Part shown: one piece after another, positions 1-34,700 of the stretch
How the letters are laid out: each line of letters begins with the position of its first letter
How positions within the stretch are numbered: position 1 is the first letter of the stretch
From: Apostichopus japonicus
Lineage: Eukaryota > Echinodermata > Holothuroidea > Aspidochirotida > Stichopodidae
Reading direction: 5' to 3'
DNA length: 64,000 bases
Assembly (NCBI RefSeq): GCF_037975245.1
Contig: NC_092572.1
Span: forward strand, 10,425,769 to 10,489,768
Notes under the pieces: generated by a model
What the model was told of the DNA's origin: nothing
Seen by the model: only the letters and a program-made list of their open reading frames with translations
The model's database searches: none
Made by a program: the position numbers and the translations under genes

Positions 1-106
1 AAACTTTTGTCCAAACGACAAACGAAAGATATGTAAAAAACGACTTGATCAAGCCCAGCTCTCTGCGTAGTCAGAGGGTGTCACTTTGCTATCTCTAGGC
101 GGTGAG

Positions 107-378
107 TATTGTTCTTCTCTGAGGGAGACATGTGGTTGAGCTCCAACGTCATCGACCCCTGGAATAAAGTCTGGACTGGCTCCTTTCATGGTGATTTCTT
201 CAAACCTGTCGCAAGAATGTTATATATTGGAGTGAGAAACAATGGCAGTGAAAAGACAATCACAATGACAGTGAAACAATTCACTGTTGTTTACCAAAGT
301 TTAGCGGCCCAGAATTGTCCAACTTGGTTCTGTTTACAATCGACTAATATTTATACGAAAAAGTGTCTCGGCCAATAA
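107..378 (+). CDS. possible terminal exon of an unrecognised gene
   Basis: An open frame of about 90 codons ends at TAA 376-378. It is closed upstream by a TGA at 103-105, so it would have to begin at an acceptor, possibly the AG at 105-106. The translation has ordinary protein composition, with a stretch around WNKVWTGSFHGDFF and a cysteine-rich end (CPTWFC...KKCLGQ), and it is not low-complexity. An AATAAA overlaps the stop codon (374-379). I do not recognise the family. If real, it is the 3' exon of a plus-strand gene whose remainder lies outside the window, tail-to-tail with the mesh-like gene. It could also be chance. Confidence 0.27.
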
Positions 379-406
379 ATTTCGGGAACCGGATAGACAC
401 ATAATC

Positions 407-412
407 TTTATT
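407..412 (-). terminator. candidate polyadenylation signal of the mesh-like gene
   Basis: TTTATT on the plus strand reads AATAAA on the minus strand, about 470 bases past the predicted mesh-like stop codon at 878-880. It is a plausible 3' end for that transcript, but such hexamers are common in AT-rich DNA. Confidence 0.25.
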
Positions 413-699
413 ATCCTTCCGTTTGCTAAACAAATTAAGTAGTTGTCGTAGTTGGCCCCATTTGAGAAATATTTCTACGTTTTTGAGGAAATTGTCCATC
501 CAAATATTATAAGATGCTTGAAATATGATATTAAGTAACATAATTAAGTGTGATATGTTTGAATATTCGCTGCTATCAGTCAATTTTGTATTTCTATACC
601 ACTTTTAATTTTGGGGCAAATGATCCCTAACATCGCAAACCAATTAGTCAAATTCAGGGGCTGGAATACATACATAGGCTAACATACAGACCATTAGAA

Positions 700-776
700 T
701 GGTTAGATGGGAAGGAAGGGAGGGAGGGAGGGAGGAAGGGAGGGAGGGATCGATCGATCGATCGATAGATAGATCG
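700..776. repeat. GGGA-type and GATC/GATA simple repeats
   Basis: A purine-rich tract of GGGA/GGAA units (about 708-750) runs directly into GATC and GATA tetranucleotides (about 750-775). It lies in the 3' flank of the mesh-like gene and has no coding signal. Confidence 0.8.
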
Positions 777-877
777 CAGCATTTCTAGCACAATTTTTTC
801 TCATATTTCCGTAGAATATTATATATCAGAACTAAAAGTCTGCCTAAAGGCATCCTTCATAAAGTCAATGACTAGAC

Positions 878-22880
<22,003 letters not shown>

Positions 22881-23888
22881 TTTGACTCAAAAAGACGAAA
22901 ACTTTAAATGCATCAGAAAATGTCTGTCCGTTTTCGAACGCGCCTTTTTTTCCCCTCTCGTACACCACAGTTTAGAATTCTCCTATGGAGATAACGCAGA
23001 AATCCGTTACTGAACTATTAAACAAATCGACACCACAGTCTAATAAAGCTAACTAGTATCATAAAGCTTGAAAATGGACTTCGAACTTTTGTTTTGGCAA
23101 AAACATGTTCATTCCTTTTACCTTATGTCACCGCTAGAGCTTGCAAGCAATTGGCTCAAGTTTGCGCGTCGTTTAATGATTAACTAGAGAATAAACACTG
23201 CGCGCTAGCGAGTCATCGCTCTGCAGCAAACAAATCCAGACATTGCGGGTAAACTTGATAACCGATTGTAAGGTATAATAGACCATGGATAGATTAGACT
23301 TACTAGCATTACACACATAAACTTACATATGTAGGCCTACTTCAACTCAATTCCAGATAGCCAGGTCCGGCCAGGGGACGATTATGTCACCATACGGGCC
23401 GCCTCTGTGAAGTCTTAACTTTTTTTATTAGACCTTATTATATTATGCAGATGATAATACATTATTATTCATCCCATATTTCCCGGGACCATAATGGATC
23501 GACGCCGGAACCGCTATCATAACTATCACAACTTTTGGTATGACAGAATTTCTCCACGATATTTTGAGTGAAAAAAACCCTGTGTAAATGACCTTTTTCA
23601 TTGATTGAAGTGCCCCTTCTTGGCATATTTCCCTCTACCGATCGCGGTTCGTATATTTCCCACCCCCCCCCCACCACCTCTCCTTGACCCAGATTCAATC
23701 AGATAATGATATACAATACCATCATCTCCCCTGCACATGATGATACATACTCACATGCTTTCATTAGGGGGTTACAAAACAAAAATTGCATCATGGTTTT
23801 GCTGTGTGTTTCTGGCTGCGGTATGGATGGATACCGGTTACAGGACATGCCTTTTCCTCAGTGTGTATAATTACCCCCCTCCCCTTCC

Positions 23889-24280
23889 ATAGGCGTAGGA
23901 GGCGGGGGACTGGGGCTGTAGCCCCCCCCCCCCACCCCCCACCCAACCAAATATTTTTGTGTGAAAATTCGGGCATAATGCTGGGAATTTTTTCGGGCAC
24001 CTACTGAAAGAAAAATAAATTGCAACGATGTAGCTAAAGGAAATCAATAGTTTAAGAAACAAATCTCCTTGGTAATGAACATAAAGTTCTAAGCTTGCCC
24101 GACTTATTCGCCATTTCGATAATAACACGGTAAATGATTGTATGTAATTGGTATGCGATGTAATAACCGATACATGGCTATTTTGATTATATTTTTCGGG
24201 CAAGTCGTTACAGCCCCCCCCCCCGCCTCCCCTCCCCCACCCCAAATCATATTGGGCTCCTAAGCCTAAGCCCCTATCAA
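23889..24280. mobile_element. probable non-autonomous DNA element between divergent genes
   Basis: The left side reads GGCGTAGGAGGCGGGGG and the right side ends in GGGCTCCTAAGCC, roughly inverted. GGGGCTGTAGCCCCCC near the left is matched by GTTACAGCCCCCC near the right, with 'tttttcgggca' on both flanks of the AT-rich middle. No target duplication is clear. Confidence 0.45.
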
Positions 24281-24366
24281 GGAAAGCAAGCATGTCTAAC
24301 TAAAACAACCCCCTGATCTAACCTGTTCGATACGCCTCACGTCGCTGTCGACTTACAGCAAGTCGA

Positions 24367-24374
24367 TGACGTCA
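24367..24374 (+). promoter_or_regulatory. perfect CRE upstream of TOMM40
   Basis: TGACGTCA, the palindromic CREB/ATF site, lies 192 bases before the TOMM40 ATG, next to CpG-rich CCGCGTGCGTGC that resembles a degenerate NRF-1 site. Nuclear genes for mitochondrial proteins are often driven by such sites in animals. Function here is inference. Confidence 0.5.
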
Positions 24375-24565
24375 AATTCCGCGTGCGTGCTGTGTGAAGC
24401 AAATGTAGCAAAACACTTCAGTATACTTGTACCGGTAAGTGCACGAGATTTTTAACCTAAGCTGTTTAAACAGTGTAGGTTGATCATATATGTGCACTGT
24501 TTAGCTACTATCCTAAACATTAACAGTATTATCTACACAGTACGATACCATAATAAGCCGTGAAG

Positions 24566-27500
24566 ATGGGTAATGTTTCACTTGCAGCGGCCGAAAGCCA
24601 GAAGCCCGCTGCTTCAGCAGCCACAGAAACGGCACAAACTTCAGTTCCAGAAGTTCCGAAGTTTTCTCCAACAATGCCAACAGCAAATTTTATACCAGAG
24701 AGCGATGCATTACCAAATCCTGGGACGTTCGAGGATTTGTTCAAGAAGGTTAAGGGTAGGCTACTGAGTACTGTAGTAATATGGGCCTAGCCTAACGATA
24801 GGGCTAGGCAAACTTATTTCGGAGCTGGTGATCCGACACGTTCTGCCTAAATGAGGCTCTATGATTAATTTCCTTGCGTTGGTCCATTTTACGATGCCAA
24901 CCCAATACAACTTATACCAGTGGCTAGGTCTAGCTTAAAACACTTAACAGCAACATATAATCTAGGCCTAGGCAATACTAGGGAATACTTGTTCCTCTAG
25001 CCTAGGCCTATCAATCATATTCCCAAATGCTATGCAAAATGAGTGAATTGCTTGGCCTATGTACAAGTGCAAACATGTAACGGTAGACAAAAAGAAGCAT
25101 TTTTAAACAGGAACCATAGTCAATTTTTTTAAAGAGATAAGATATCATAGGAAGTATGTTTGGATATTGCTCCCTTTGCTTAGAAAGGAGGTGAGCATCC
25201 CATCCAGGATATCCCTGCCCTGTTAACAGCGACCCAAGGTAATAAATTCTGATTTTTTTTTATTCTTACAGAGATACTACCTAACCCCCTTGAGGGTTGC
25301 AAGATGGTTATTAACAAAGGTATCAGCAATCACTTCCAAGTCAGCCACTCATTGGCTTTGTCTTCATTCGGTGCTTCTTCATACCACTTTGGTGCAACGT
25401 ATGTCGGTGGAACGCAAATCAGTCCTACAGAAGTAAGTAACGCAGGCCTTGCATTCCAGGCTATTTACTGACTAAATGCCAGGAGGCCCTAGATATGTTG
25501 TTTGCCCATAGACAAAAATATAGGCTGGCAATGATAAGTATTACAGGCCTTGAAATTCAGGTTATTTCCTGGATTTATGCCATTATTAGATTTGGCTGTT
25601 TGCCAGTAGTCAAAAATAGGCACTGGCAATTTTTGGCATTGGATATTATACATCTCATAACTATGTACAGTAGCTTATTAGCATTCCCAGTGAACCTTCC
25701 TTTTAAGGAAATGGAGTAAAGATTGACAATTTCAGAGTTCTCCAATTTGCTTTAGTGTGCATGTGATAATACTGATCAGTATTAAACAGCGTCTGAGCAA
25801 TTGAATGAAGGAACTTGAACGAAATTCAAAACAAAGTTGCTCATTAACCTACTTTTGGTGAGGATATAAATCTGTTTGGAATGTCTAAGGTTTGATGAGT
25901 TATAATCTTGCTGTACTGTAGTTTTGGGAAACAGCGATTTGTAGCTTAGTATAACCTTTCAATTTAACAAAAACTGAAAGTTTTAGAAGTCTTTTTGTTC
26001 GATTGATCAAGTTCTTGACGAAACACAAAAAGCTACAATAAAGAACTTTTTGTGTTTGTTTGACACATCAGGTCCGCAAATACTGAAACTGTTTCCCCCC
26101 CCCCCCCACCCGCTGTCCAATAATTTTGAGAGCAATGATTTTGATGTGATTCATGTTATTAGCTTTAGACACACATGTATATTTTTTGTTTCACCAAGTG
26201 GACAAGTCTGAGAGTGGACAATTATCTAGAGTGTCATAAACCATTCCTTTCCAAAGAAAGCAAATTTCTGGTTATTGCAGTAGTTTGAAAACATGCAAAA
26301 CTTTATCGTCTTTTCATGTTATGGGAGTAGCCCTATTAGAAAGAATCTTTGGGAAGTGCAATGTGGAATATTTACTTGGAGGATTTTCTTACTATCGTTG
26401 TTTTGATTCTGAGCCATGCTATATGTTTACATAAATTTACTAATTTGTTTTTGCCCCCTCTCGGTAGGCTTTCCCGGTAATGTTGGGTGACATCGACACG
26501 ACGGGGAGTCTTAACGCACAGATTATACACCAGCTAGCTGATAGGATACGTGGTAAATTTGTAGTACAGGTAGGTACGCTCTGCATGCTACATTCTCATC
26601 ACTGGTCTACCAAAGTTTTGGTCCATCTTGCAAGGTTTCTCCCAGAGATCAATTTATTCAGATTTGTATTGTTATCCAAAATGGTCATATTGCTGTACAA
26701 GTCTTTACGTATTTTTTTATGCAGTTATGGACAGACTTTTTTCACACAGGAACCATATATGGCATTTTAGGGGAGATAAGTTTTAGCGCCATCAAAATTG
26801 CTGAACTAAATGTGAAGTCTACCTTCTTACCAACCCCCAACCCCCCCCCCCACCTACCCCCCAAAAAAGACAAGACAGACATACATTCTTCTATTCCCCT
26901 AATGGCCTTTTGTCCTCCATGAGAGGTTTATTGTTCTGAAGAAACTTGACATGTAACGAACACACAAACTAACACATTAAGTAGCTAGGTGTGACCATGC
27001 AATTGCACCATCTCTGCATTCATAGACATAGACTGTGTAACTTGTCATCAAATCAATACAAATAGGGCATATCTTTGACCCATAGGGGTATCACAATGAT
27101 AAAGTAAGGACAGAAACCCATGCTTGAATAGATGTCAGCTAAGTAGTTGATATTTCATAGGGAAATTGCCCTGCTAGACTGGTCAGTGGTGGAATATCAG
27201 AAGCCCTTAGAACAATACTTACAAATGATGTCTAGTGTGTAGCCGTATATCAGGGCTTCTAACTTTGTAGGAGTACAGAACTGAACAACCTAGAATAGCA
27301 GAGTTAACCATGACTACTGCCAATCAATACCTGTTCTGTTGTCACCATCAAGTCAGTACTGCAAAGACTTACGCCATGACCAGAGACCCTCTTCCAAAAA
27401 TCGTAATGGTACTCACACTTTATGGTTGCATCTCACCACGTAGTGGCCAGACAAAAAAAATGGGGTTACTGGGCGTTACCTTTTGCGGTGATTCATGGCC

Positions 27501-30500
27501 ATTTTTTCTTTTTAAATAATTGCCATTGTCATTATAATATGCAATATATTTGTGTCATATTCTTGATAGTCACTTATTACATTTTTGGTCAATAGACACA
27601 ACAGACCCAGTGGGGAGTGTACCAAGCAGAAGTAGAGTACAAGGGCCCTTCATACACAGGAGTGGTAACATTAGCAAACGTGAATCCATTAGAAGAAACC
27701 GGTATCGTGGTCGCCCACTACTTGCAGAGCGTCACCAAGAGGCTGTCATTAGGAGCAGAGTTACTCTATCACTACGGGCAGGGTAGCCAAGCAACCATCA
27801 TTTCAGGGGCAGCCAAATATGCAAGTATGTACTTGTTGCTATCAGAATTAAATCTCTCTTCCTCTCTGTTTTTCTCCTTCTTTACATCCCCACTCACTCC
27901 CCTCTCCTTCCCTTCTTCCTCCCCTTTCCCTACCCTCCTCTTTTCCTCCCTACTTCCTACCCTCCTCTTTCCCTCCTCTTTTCTCCCCATCTTTCTCAGT
28001 TAAAGTTATGATTCCTGTTAAGCAAGAATGTTGCATCTGTATAAATTTGCCTTATTACTACAGTATAATTCAATCCAGAAAGAGTTTATTTCCTACAGAT
28101 TGAGCTCTGCAAACTCTTTTGTCACGGTTCATGGTTAAATTCATGCTACATTTTCTTATAATTTTACATGTATATGATTTGGTTTCAGGACCTGCCGATC
28201 ACTACGTTATAACAGCACATTCATATGATAAATACATCTCTAAAGCAACATTCAGAGGCAAACATAATAAACAATTCGGGCAAGATCATGTTTGAATCAT
28301 GTTGGTATCTTTGATTATATCACTTTAGATCTACATGAACCAAATGTACCAACCTGTATTCTGATTATACTGGAAATGTAAATACTGCCATCTATGTATA
28401 TGTCAATAGAGGCAGCCATCTTTAAATCTCTGTTCACTGGGGGGTCGAGTCACAAAAAAATATACCTTGATAAAATCTAAGTGAATCACTGTCAATTCTT
28501 TGTGTAAACACTACATATCACAGCAAGAGTAATGGCAAATATATTATGTAAAAAGTGTGAGTTTGGGAAGGTGAAACCACTAAATTGGTCAATAATCATT
28601 ATAATGTAAAAATATTTGCAATGGTTTAAGTCTATGCCTTGTAAATCGTGAGTTGCATTCCCTAAGAATGAGTCACCAAGGTTTTTAAATTGGGTTTGCT
28701 GAGTTGAGTATTTAGGTGAGAAAAAACTTGATCTGTTGTAAACTCTTCAATTAATTTGTGAATGTTGTTGGTTTTATATACTTTCAGTCAATGTGCAAGC
28801 AATTGTAAATGCATTTGTTATGGCAAGCTTTTAATGGTGGTCAGAGAGGGCCAAATTTGTGTTCGGCTGTGACTAGTTTGTTTACATCAAATTTAGATTG
28901 CACTGTAACTTAATAACCCCCAAATAGGAAAAATGATAATATTAATATTTACCTACCCTCCATCACTTTAGAGACACTGAAATAAGCCAGAAATAGTGGT
29001 AGGCCTATGGTCCACCCCAAGGGGAGTTTCAATGGCCCCATAGCCTGGTGTTCTATTCACCAAACATACACATCACACCTACTTTGTACATATCGGTACT
29101 TCTTTGTAATTGTGCTACATTATTCGAACAACCACATTTGCTGTGCCGACATCTAACGGGTGAGACATGGTTGTCGTGTGGACAAGCAGAATAAAACCAT
29201 CAAAAAAATGTAGCTGTCAGTCAATGCACAATTTAAGCACCATTCATGAAGGAGTATATACATTCAGATGTATTGCCTAAAAAATTTTCATAAAGCAAGC
29301 CTCGAGAAATCACAAGGTGGGTCACAAAGGGAAAAAGTGTCTAAAGCAGGGTTGTAAAGAGTAAAGGTTATTTACCGTATCGTTTTTTTTGTTTTGATTA
29401 CTTTTTTGTCTTTGATCAGCCTCAACCCAAAATAATAAATCGTTTGTTTAACTCTTCCTTCTTTCATTCAGCGGACAATTGGTCTGCTGCAGGAACGTTA
29501 GGTCCCACCTCCTGTCATCTTGCGTACCACCACAAAGGCAGGGAAATAGAATTCGGTGTAGAGTTCGAAAGTAACTTCAGAGCACAGGAGACGGCAGTGA
29601 CGTTAGGATACCAAATAGAGTTACCGCAAGGTGTTTTATTCAAAGGTGAGCGGAAACCATAAATTGTACTTTAACGGTAACAAGAACAACAGAAGAAAAC
29701 TGGTCGTTAATTCTCTATTAATTCTTAATTAATTGTATTATTCAAAGGTGAGCTGAACCATGAATTGTACCTAACAGTAACAAGAACAACCAAAGATAAA
29801 CTGATCAGTTAATTCAATATTAATTCTTAATTAATTGTATTATTCAAAGGTGAGTGGAACCATGAATTGTACCTAACAGTAACAAGAACAACCAAAGATA
29901 AACTGATCAGTTAATTCTCTATTAATTCTTAATTAATTGTATTATTCAAAGGTGAGCTGAACCATGAATTGTACCTAACAGTAACAAGAACAACCAAAGA
30001 TAAACTGATCAGTTAATTCTCTATTAATTCTTAATTAATTGTATTATTCAAAGGTGAGCTGAACCATGAATTGTACCTAACAGTAACAAGAACAACCAAA
30101 GATAAACTGATCAGTTAATTCTCTATTAATTCTTAATTAATTGTATTATTCAAAGGTGAGCTGAACCATGAATTGTACCTAACAGTAACAAGAACAACCC
30201 AAGAAAACTGATCAGTTTTCTTCTCTCTTAATTCTCAATACAATATTGTCTTATATTTTGCATATCATAATGAAGATATTGTTAAAGAAATGCAGCCAAA
30301 GCTACATACTTTCAAAGTTAGGCCAAACGATTAGCATACAGTATATGCTGGAATGTGTTAACTGATTTTAATTTAAATCACTCATTTTACAATTGAGTCA
30401 TGATTGATATACACAATACAGTATGTCCCTGTGTGATGGTGTCATTGTTTCCATGTATTCATCTATAACTGGCATTCAAGTAAAACTCAGAGCTCTATCT

Positions 30501-31657
30501 TAGAAGTATATACTGTGCTGGTACTGTAGATTCTAATTGGAATGCCTGTTTAGAAAGATGTATAAATGTTACAGGACCTGCTCAAGGTTGCCATGCTAAC
30601 AGGAGCTTCATCAGAATCAGTCTTTATGGAACACATTTTAGTCATCATTTGCTTATTGGATCAAAGCGTTGGGCTCCTGAATTTGATCAAAAAGTTAAGA
30701 AACAAAACAAATGTTTTGTCAGGTGGCTCCTTAAAATTTAATGTTATATTAACAAACTCTTTCACTTAAAGCAGCATTTTGCGTTTGGTCGCCGTTTTCT
30801 ACTTTTTTGACATGTCCATCGAGTTTTTTACATATATCAATCACACAACAGCAAACTAAGATATTAGCCAAGTTTTCCCCTGCCAACAACGTTAATTGCG
30901 AGTAATTAACGATAGTTGCAGATAATGAGAAAAGTGTCCACGACAAATTCCACTTTTAAAATTAATCGCATACAGTTCCCCCAAACCCACTAGTTTGAAT
31001 TCAACCAGGTTTAGTTATGAGCCGTTGCTAAAAATAGATTCAAGACTTTGCGTTGATACAACCAGGGAGTTGTTATGGAACTCTCTGGTACAACTGCCAT
31101 ATAGACTGTACACAAATCAAGCTGGTGTTGTATTACTGTACGTATTGGTCAATGACGTTCGTAGTGTTTAAATATTCATATCATGGGCGAGGTTTATTGG
31201 GATCCCAACGGAAAATATCTTGGAGAAAAACAAAGTTGAAAGTTGCAAATTTTTCGACTTTTATGCCACCATTTGAAGTAAGATTTAAATAGATAAGCTA
31301 GTTTTGTATGTCGTTATGGCATAGTGGAGTCAGTGAGGTTGAGAAAAATCATAGAAAAGGACGCAAAATGCTGCTTTAATATTTTACAAGCAAATTTTGT
31401 CATTGAAGCGTGGCATATGTTCTTGCATGTTGCTATCACCATTTTCTATTCTTGGATTCTTAAACCGTGATTCCAGCTTTAACTCAAACTGTTTACTTCA
31501 ACGCTCTTCTCCAACAGGAATGGTAGATTCTAATTGGACGGTGTGCGGAACGTTGGAGAAGAAGCTGCAGCCCATTCCGTTCACGTTTACGCTTAGCGCC
31601 CTCCTAAACCAAAAGAAAGACCAGAGCCGCTTCGGTTTTGGACTCATGTTAGGATGA
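24566..31657 (+). CDS. TOMM40: TOM40, mitochondrial outer-membrane import channel
   Basis: The 19-strand beta-barrel pore of the TOM complex, through which nuclear-encoded precursors enter mitochondria. Exons: 24566-24755, 25272-25432, 26468-26569, 27596-27824, 29472-29645, 31518-31657. All have GT/AG borders and consistent phase, giving 331 residues (human TOMM40 is about 360). The N-terminal 60 residues are the usual low-conservation Ala/Pro-rich segment. Family motifs follow: GTFEDLFKKVK, the KGISNHFQVSHS strand, YHFGATYVGG, GSLNAQIIHQL, GIVVAHYLQSVT, EFGVEFESN, and the C-terminal SNWTVCGTLEKKL...FGFGLMLG beta signal. The start ATG is the first in frame. Introns contain a 102-bp tandem array starting at the exon 5 donor and a TTAA-type MITE. 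AATAAA at 31789-31794 is a likely poly(A) signal. Confidence 0.95.
29646..30240. repeat. 102-bp tandem array that repeats a splice donor
   Basis: The true exon 5 donor (ATTCAAAG|GTGAGC) has its GT at 29646. The same junction recurs with GT at 29748, 29850, 29952, 30054 and 30156, exactly 102 bases apart. Each unit holds ATTCAAAGGTGAGCTGAACC, then 'aacagtaacaagaacaacc' and 'ctgatcagttaattc'. The array probably grew from the exon-intron border itself. The reading frame closes soon after the first donor, so the units are not coding. Confidence 0.93.
30770..31375. mobile_element. TTAA-flanked MITE in TOMM40 intron 5
   Basis: Inverted ends AGCAGCATTTTGCGT are identical over 15 bases at both borders. 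The 606-bp element is flanked by TTAA (30766-30769 and 31376-31379). TTAA target duplication is known for piggyBac and Kolobok. I cannot say which of these mobilised it. It has no coding capacity. Confidence 0.85.
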
Positions 31658-31788
31658 TGGATGATGCCCCAAGACAGGAGAGGGTCAAAAGGTCAGGTGA
31701 TGCGACAAGGTCAAATGTCATACATTTCACAAGTCTCCATCGGCAGTGTATGGAAACTAGTCCGTGCGTAAATGTGGACATCAATACA

Positions 31789-31794
31789 AATAAA
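31789..31794 (+). terminator. candidate TOMM40 polyadenylation signal
   Basis: AATAAA lies 132 bases after the TOMM40 stop, at a normal distance for a short 3' UTR. Other AATAAA copies follow further on, so the main cleavage site is not certain. Confidence 0.4.
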
Positions 31795-34700
31795 ATTAAT
31801 TGCAAAAACAACAGAGAAAGTAAGGAATTTACTGGAGATAGATTGCCTCAGGAAAAGGATTTGCGTGAAAGAGGAGATTACAGTATAAAGTGTGTGAAAG
31901 GAGCACCAAAATTTGATGCATGATATTGGTTGTCTAATATTTAGATTGGTCTCATGCAGCAAATCATGCCAAGGGTGATCTCTCCTGTGGATTGTCGTCA
32001 GAGTCGACTCCTGGTTGCATCTGACGATCTCCAACGTCCAAAGCAGCGTATTATTCCATTTCCGATCGGAAATTTCCAGGTGCATTACTTCTGCTGAGGA
32101 ACAAGAGAAACTCTGGTCCTTCTCAGCTTTAACCATTTTAATCACAATAACAATGTCTGCCCCAATAGTTATATTCAAAGTAGTCCAGGTCTGGATTCAT
32201 GAGTCCAGGCATAGGTACTGTTATCAAGGCCTATCCCTGAAAATATTGAGATGTTGAGGGTTTTGGAAAGTATATTTTGTATTTGGCAGGGAACAATTCA
32301 TATTGGTATCGCATAGCAAACTTGTTATGCAAATATGGTCAGAATGATATACAATTGCAAAAGGTTAAAAAGCAGTCTTTGTACAAAGGAACGATAATAT
32401 TCTATAAAAGACGAAAGTACAGAGCTTTGGAGAAAGAAGATGTGTACACTAAATTATATCCTGGTGGCATTGCCAAAGACATTACGTTGCAAACCGTTAA
32501 CGTATTGAAATTGATTTCATAAATCAATGTTTTAAGTTGGACAGCCTTGATTGAACACAAGATGTAAAGTGAATATTTCTCAAGTGTTACATTAATCACA
32601 GTGCAAATGTTTTTAAGAAGATTGTCAACACAGAACAACTTTTAAAAAGCCCAAGTGTGAAACCCGGTTCATCTTATTTGATTTAAGCAGGAGAAAATAA
32701 TGTCTGCTTTTATGGGTGGTACACATATAGTATGTCTGTGTATTAGACAAGTAGATCCATGACTCTTTTAAGTCTTCCTGAAGCGAAATTAGTTGCCCTC
32801 CTTTCATATTTTAGAAGAATATCCAAGAAGTTATTTTTGACCTGCAAAAGGAGCAACATTATCTAAGAAAAGTGGCGACATTTTTCTTTGAATTTCAACC
32901 TTTTTTGTTCCAAAAGTGAACTTGAAGCAAACAGGTGTGCAGGCTAACTGTACACTGTCATATACAGTTGTTAGACTGTCCCTGGTCTTCAAAATGTGTG
33001 TGGGAAGTTTCTACTTCAAAACTATGTTACATTACACCTTAACCTGAATATGCCTGAACATTGATTAGTATTTTGTCAATTTTGAACTCCCTTGTGGTAA
33101 AGTTAATATTCTACCCAATCCAGGGGCCAATAATATATATGATAAAAGAATATTATATAGTTTTACCAATTTTTGATTGTGACATCACACCTGTTTGCTT
33201 CAAGATCAATTAATAGGAATTGAATGCAAATCTCATCAACATTCTTATGTTCCTCTCCATATCTGTCAAAATAGGTTGCCTTTGAACTTTTCATATTTAG
33301 AGCACCATATTTTCTTTACATTTCATAATATTAATAAAAATAATACAGTTCTTTTATAGCGCATAAATATTAGAAACATCTCAATGCAAAAGTAATTACT
33401 GTTGAAAAGCAATTTTAAATCTAGCTTAATGATCAAAGTTCACATTCTAACTGTAAATGAGAACAATAACTTCAGTCATTAATAACTTAATAATCCTTTA
33501 GCCTCCCCTATTTTTGCAAAATCAAGATTGTTTGGAGCCTGTCAGTATCTCAATGCACAGAGGTTGTGGAGCTCACATGCACATCCATTGTATGCTACCT
33601 ACACAGTTGAAGGAAGAGGTAAGCCATTCGCAGGGTTAAAGTAGCTCAATCAATAATGCTTCACATGCAATGTTTGGTGACCAGATTTAACAAGGTATAT
33701 TGCCAATATTGACATGCAATTGACATAAAACTAACACATGGCTATTTAACATTTACAATTTATTTCAGATTGGAAAATTTCAGACTAAAAAATCAATTCC
33801 TGATGGGTTTTGGAGTCCATGTACTGTAATAGAGTAGAGTAACAAAGCCAATGTATTTTTCACATATCATTCGACCCACCCCCCTCCCCCTCCCATCCGC
33901 CTACCCCAGTCTAGAGGGATATCTGTGGTTATGACCATATGGTTTCTCCTAATAAGGTAGTTGTTAATTGTTTAACTCAATGGACAAAAGTTTGTATCCC
34001 CGCAAGGATATAGTTTTGTTTCATTTACAAACCTTTTGCCAAAATTTTCGTGATACCTGATCTGATTATTATTTCAGACTAAAGCATAATATATTGTTTA
34101 CTAGTACCTGGACTTTGCCTCCCTTCAACGCCATATACTCTAGCAACCTGATTGTAGCAACGGTAAACTCAAAAGGGCAATCGATCTTCATCTCGTCCCT
34201 GGCGATGATCTTGATTTTCTCAAAAATGGCTTTCACACCTTTTTTTGTCAGTTTCTTGTATCAGTGATGAAAGTATTCAAAAGTGGAGATTTTTTTTGGG
34301 GGGGGGAGGGGTTACAAGGACACTCATAAACAGGCATCAATTTTTAGTTATTGTTCAAAACATGTTGAGTTTTATCATCCAGAATAATTTTAAAAAAATG
34401 CAAATCTGTGTTTTACCTATTCACCAGAGTTAGATTTGCCTACTGGTTTACTAGCTCGGAAACTGGTACACTGCTGGGTTCAAGAATAGGGCGCCACCAA
34501 TAGGACGCCACCAAGTTTAGATGCCGAAGATGCTGATTTCCCTTTTTGGCTGTGAAAGATATGAGGTTCCTCCAATGTGCAGAATGCTTCGCTTATTTCA
34601 AGCCCCAAGTAATGATATTTGGATCACTGCCCCCTGTAGCAACTTAAGCCCCTGAAGTAGGCCTGAACCAGACATGGTTGTCCATATGAAGAAACTAAAG

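Larger units (their letters stand above)
22881..24565. promoter_or_regulatory. divergent intergenic region between mesh-like gene and TOMM40
   Basis: About 1.7 kb separates the two start codons, which point away from each other, so both promoters must lie here. I see no further gene. It contains G/C-rich transposon-like debris (about 23889-24280) and, close to TOMM40, a CRE. The mesh-like side is AT-rich with no clear TATA box that I would defend. Confidence 0.6.

Noticed and set aside
27772-27990. Glu/Arg-rich minus-strand frame
   Set aside because: It is a reading of a C/T-rich intron tract just after TOMM40 exon 4.
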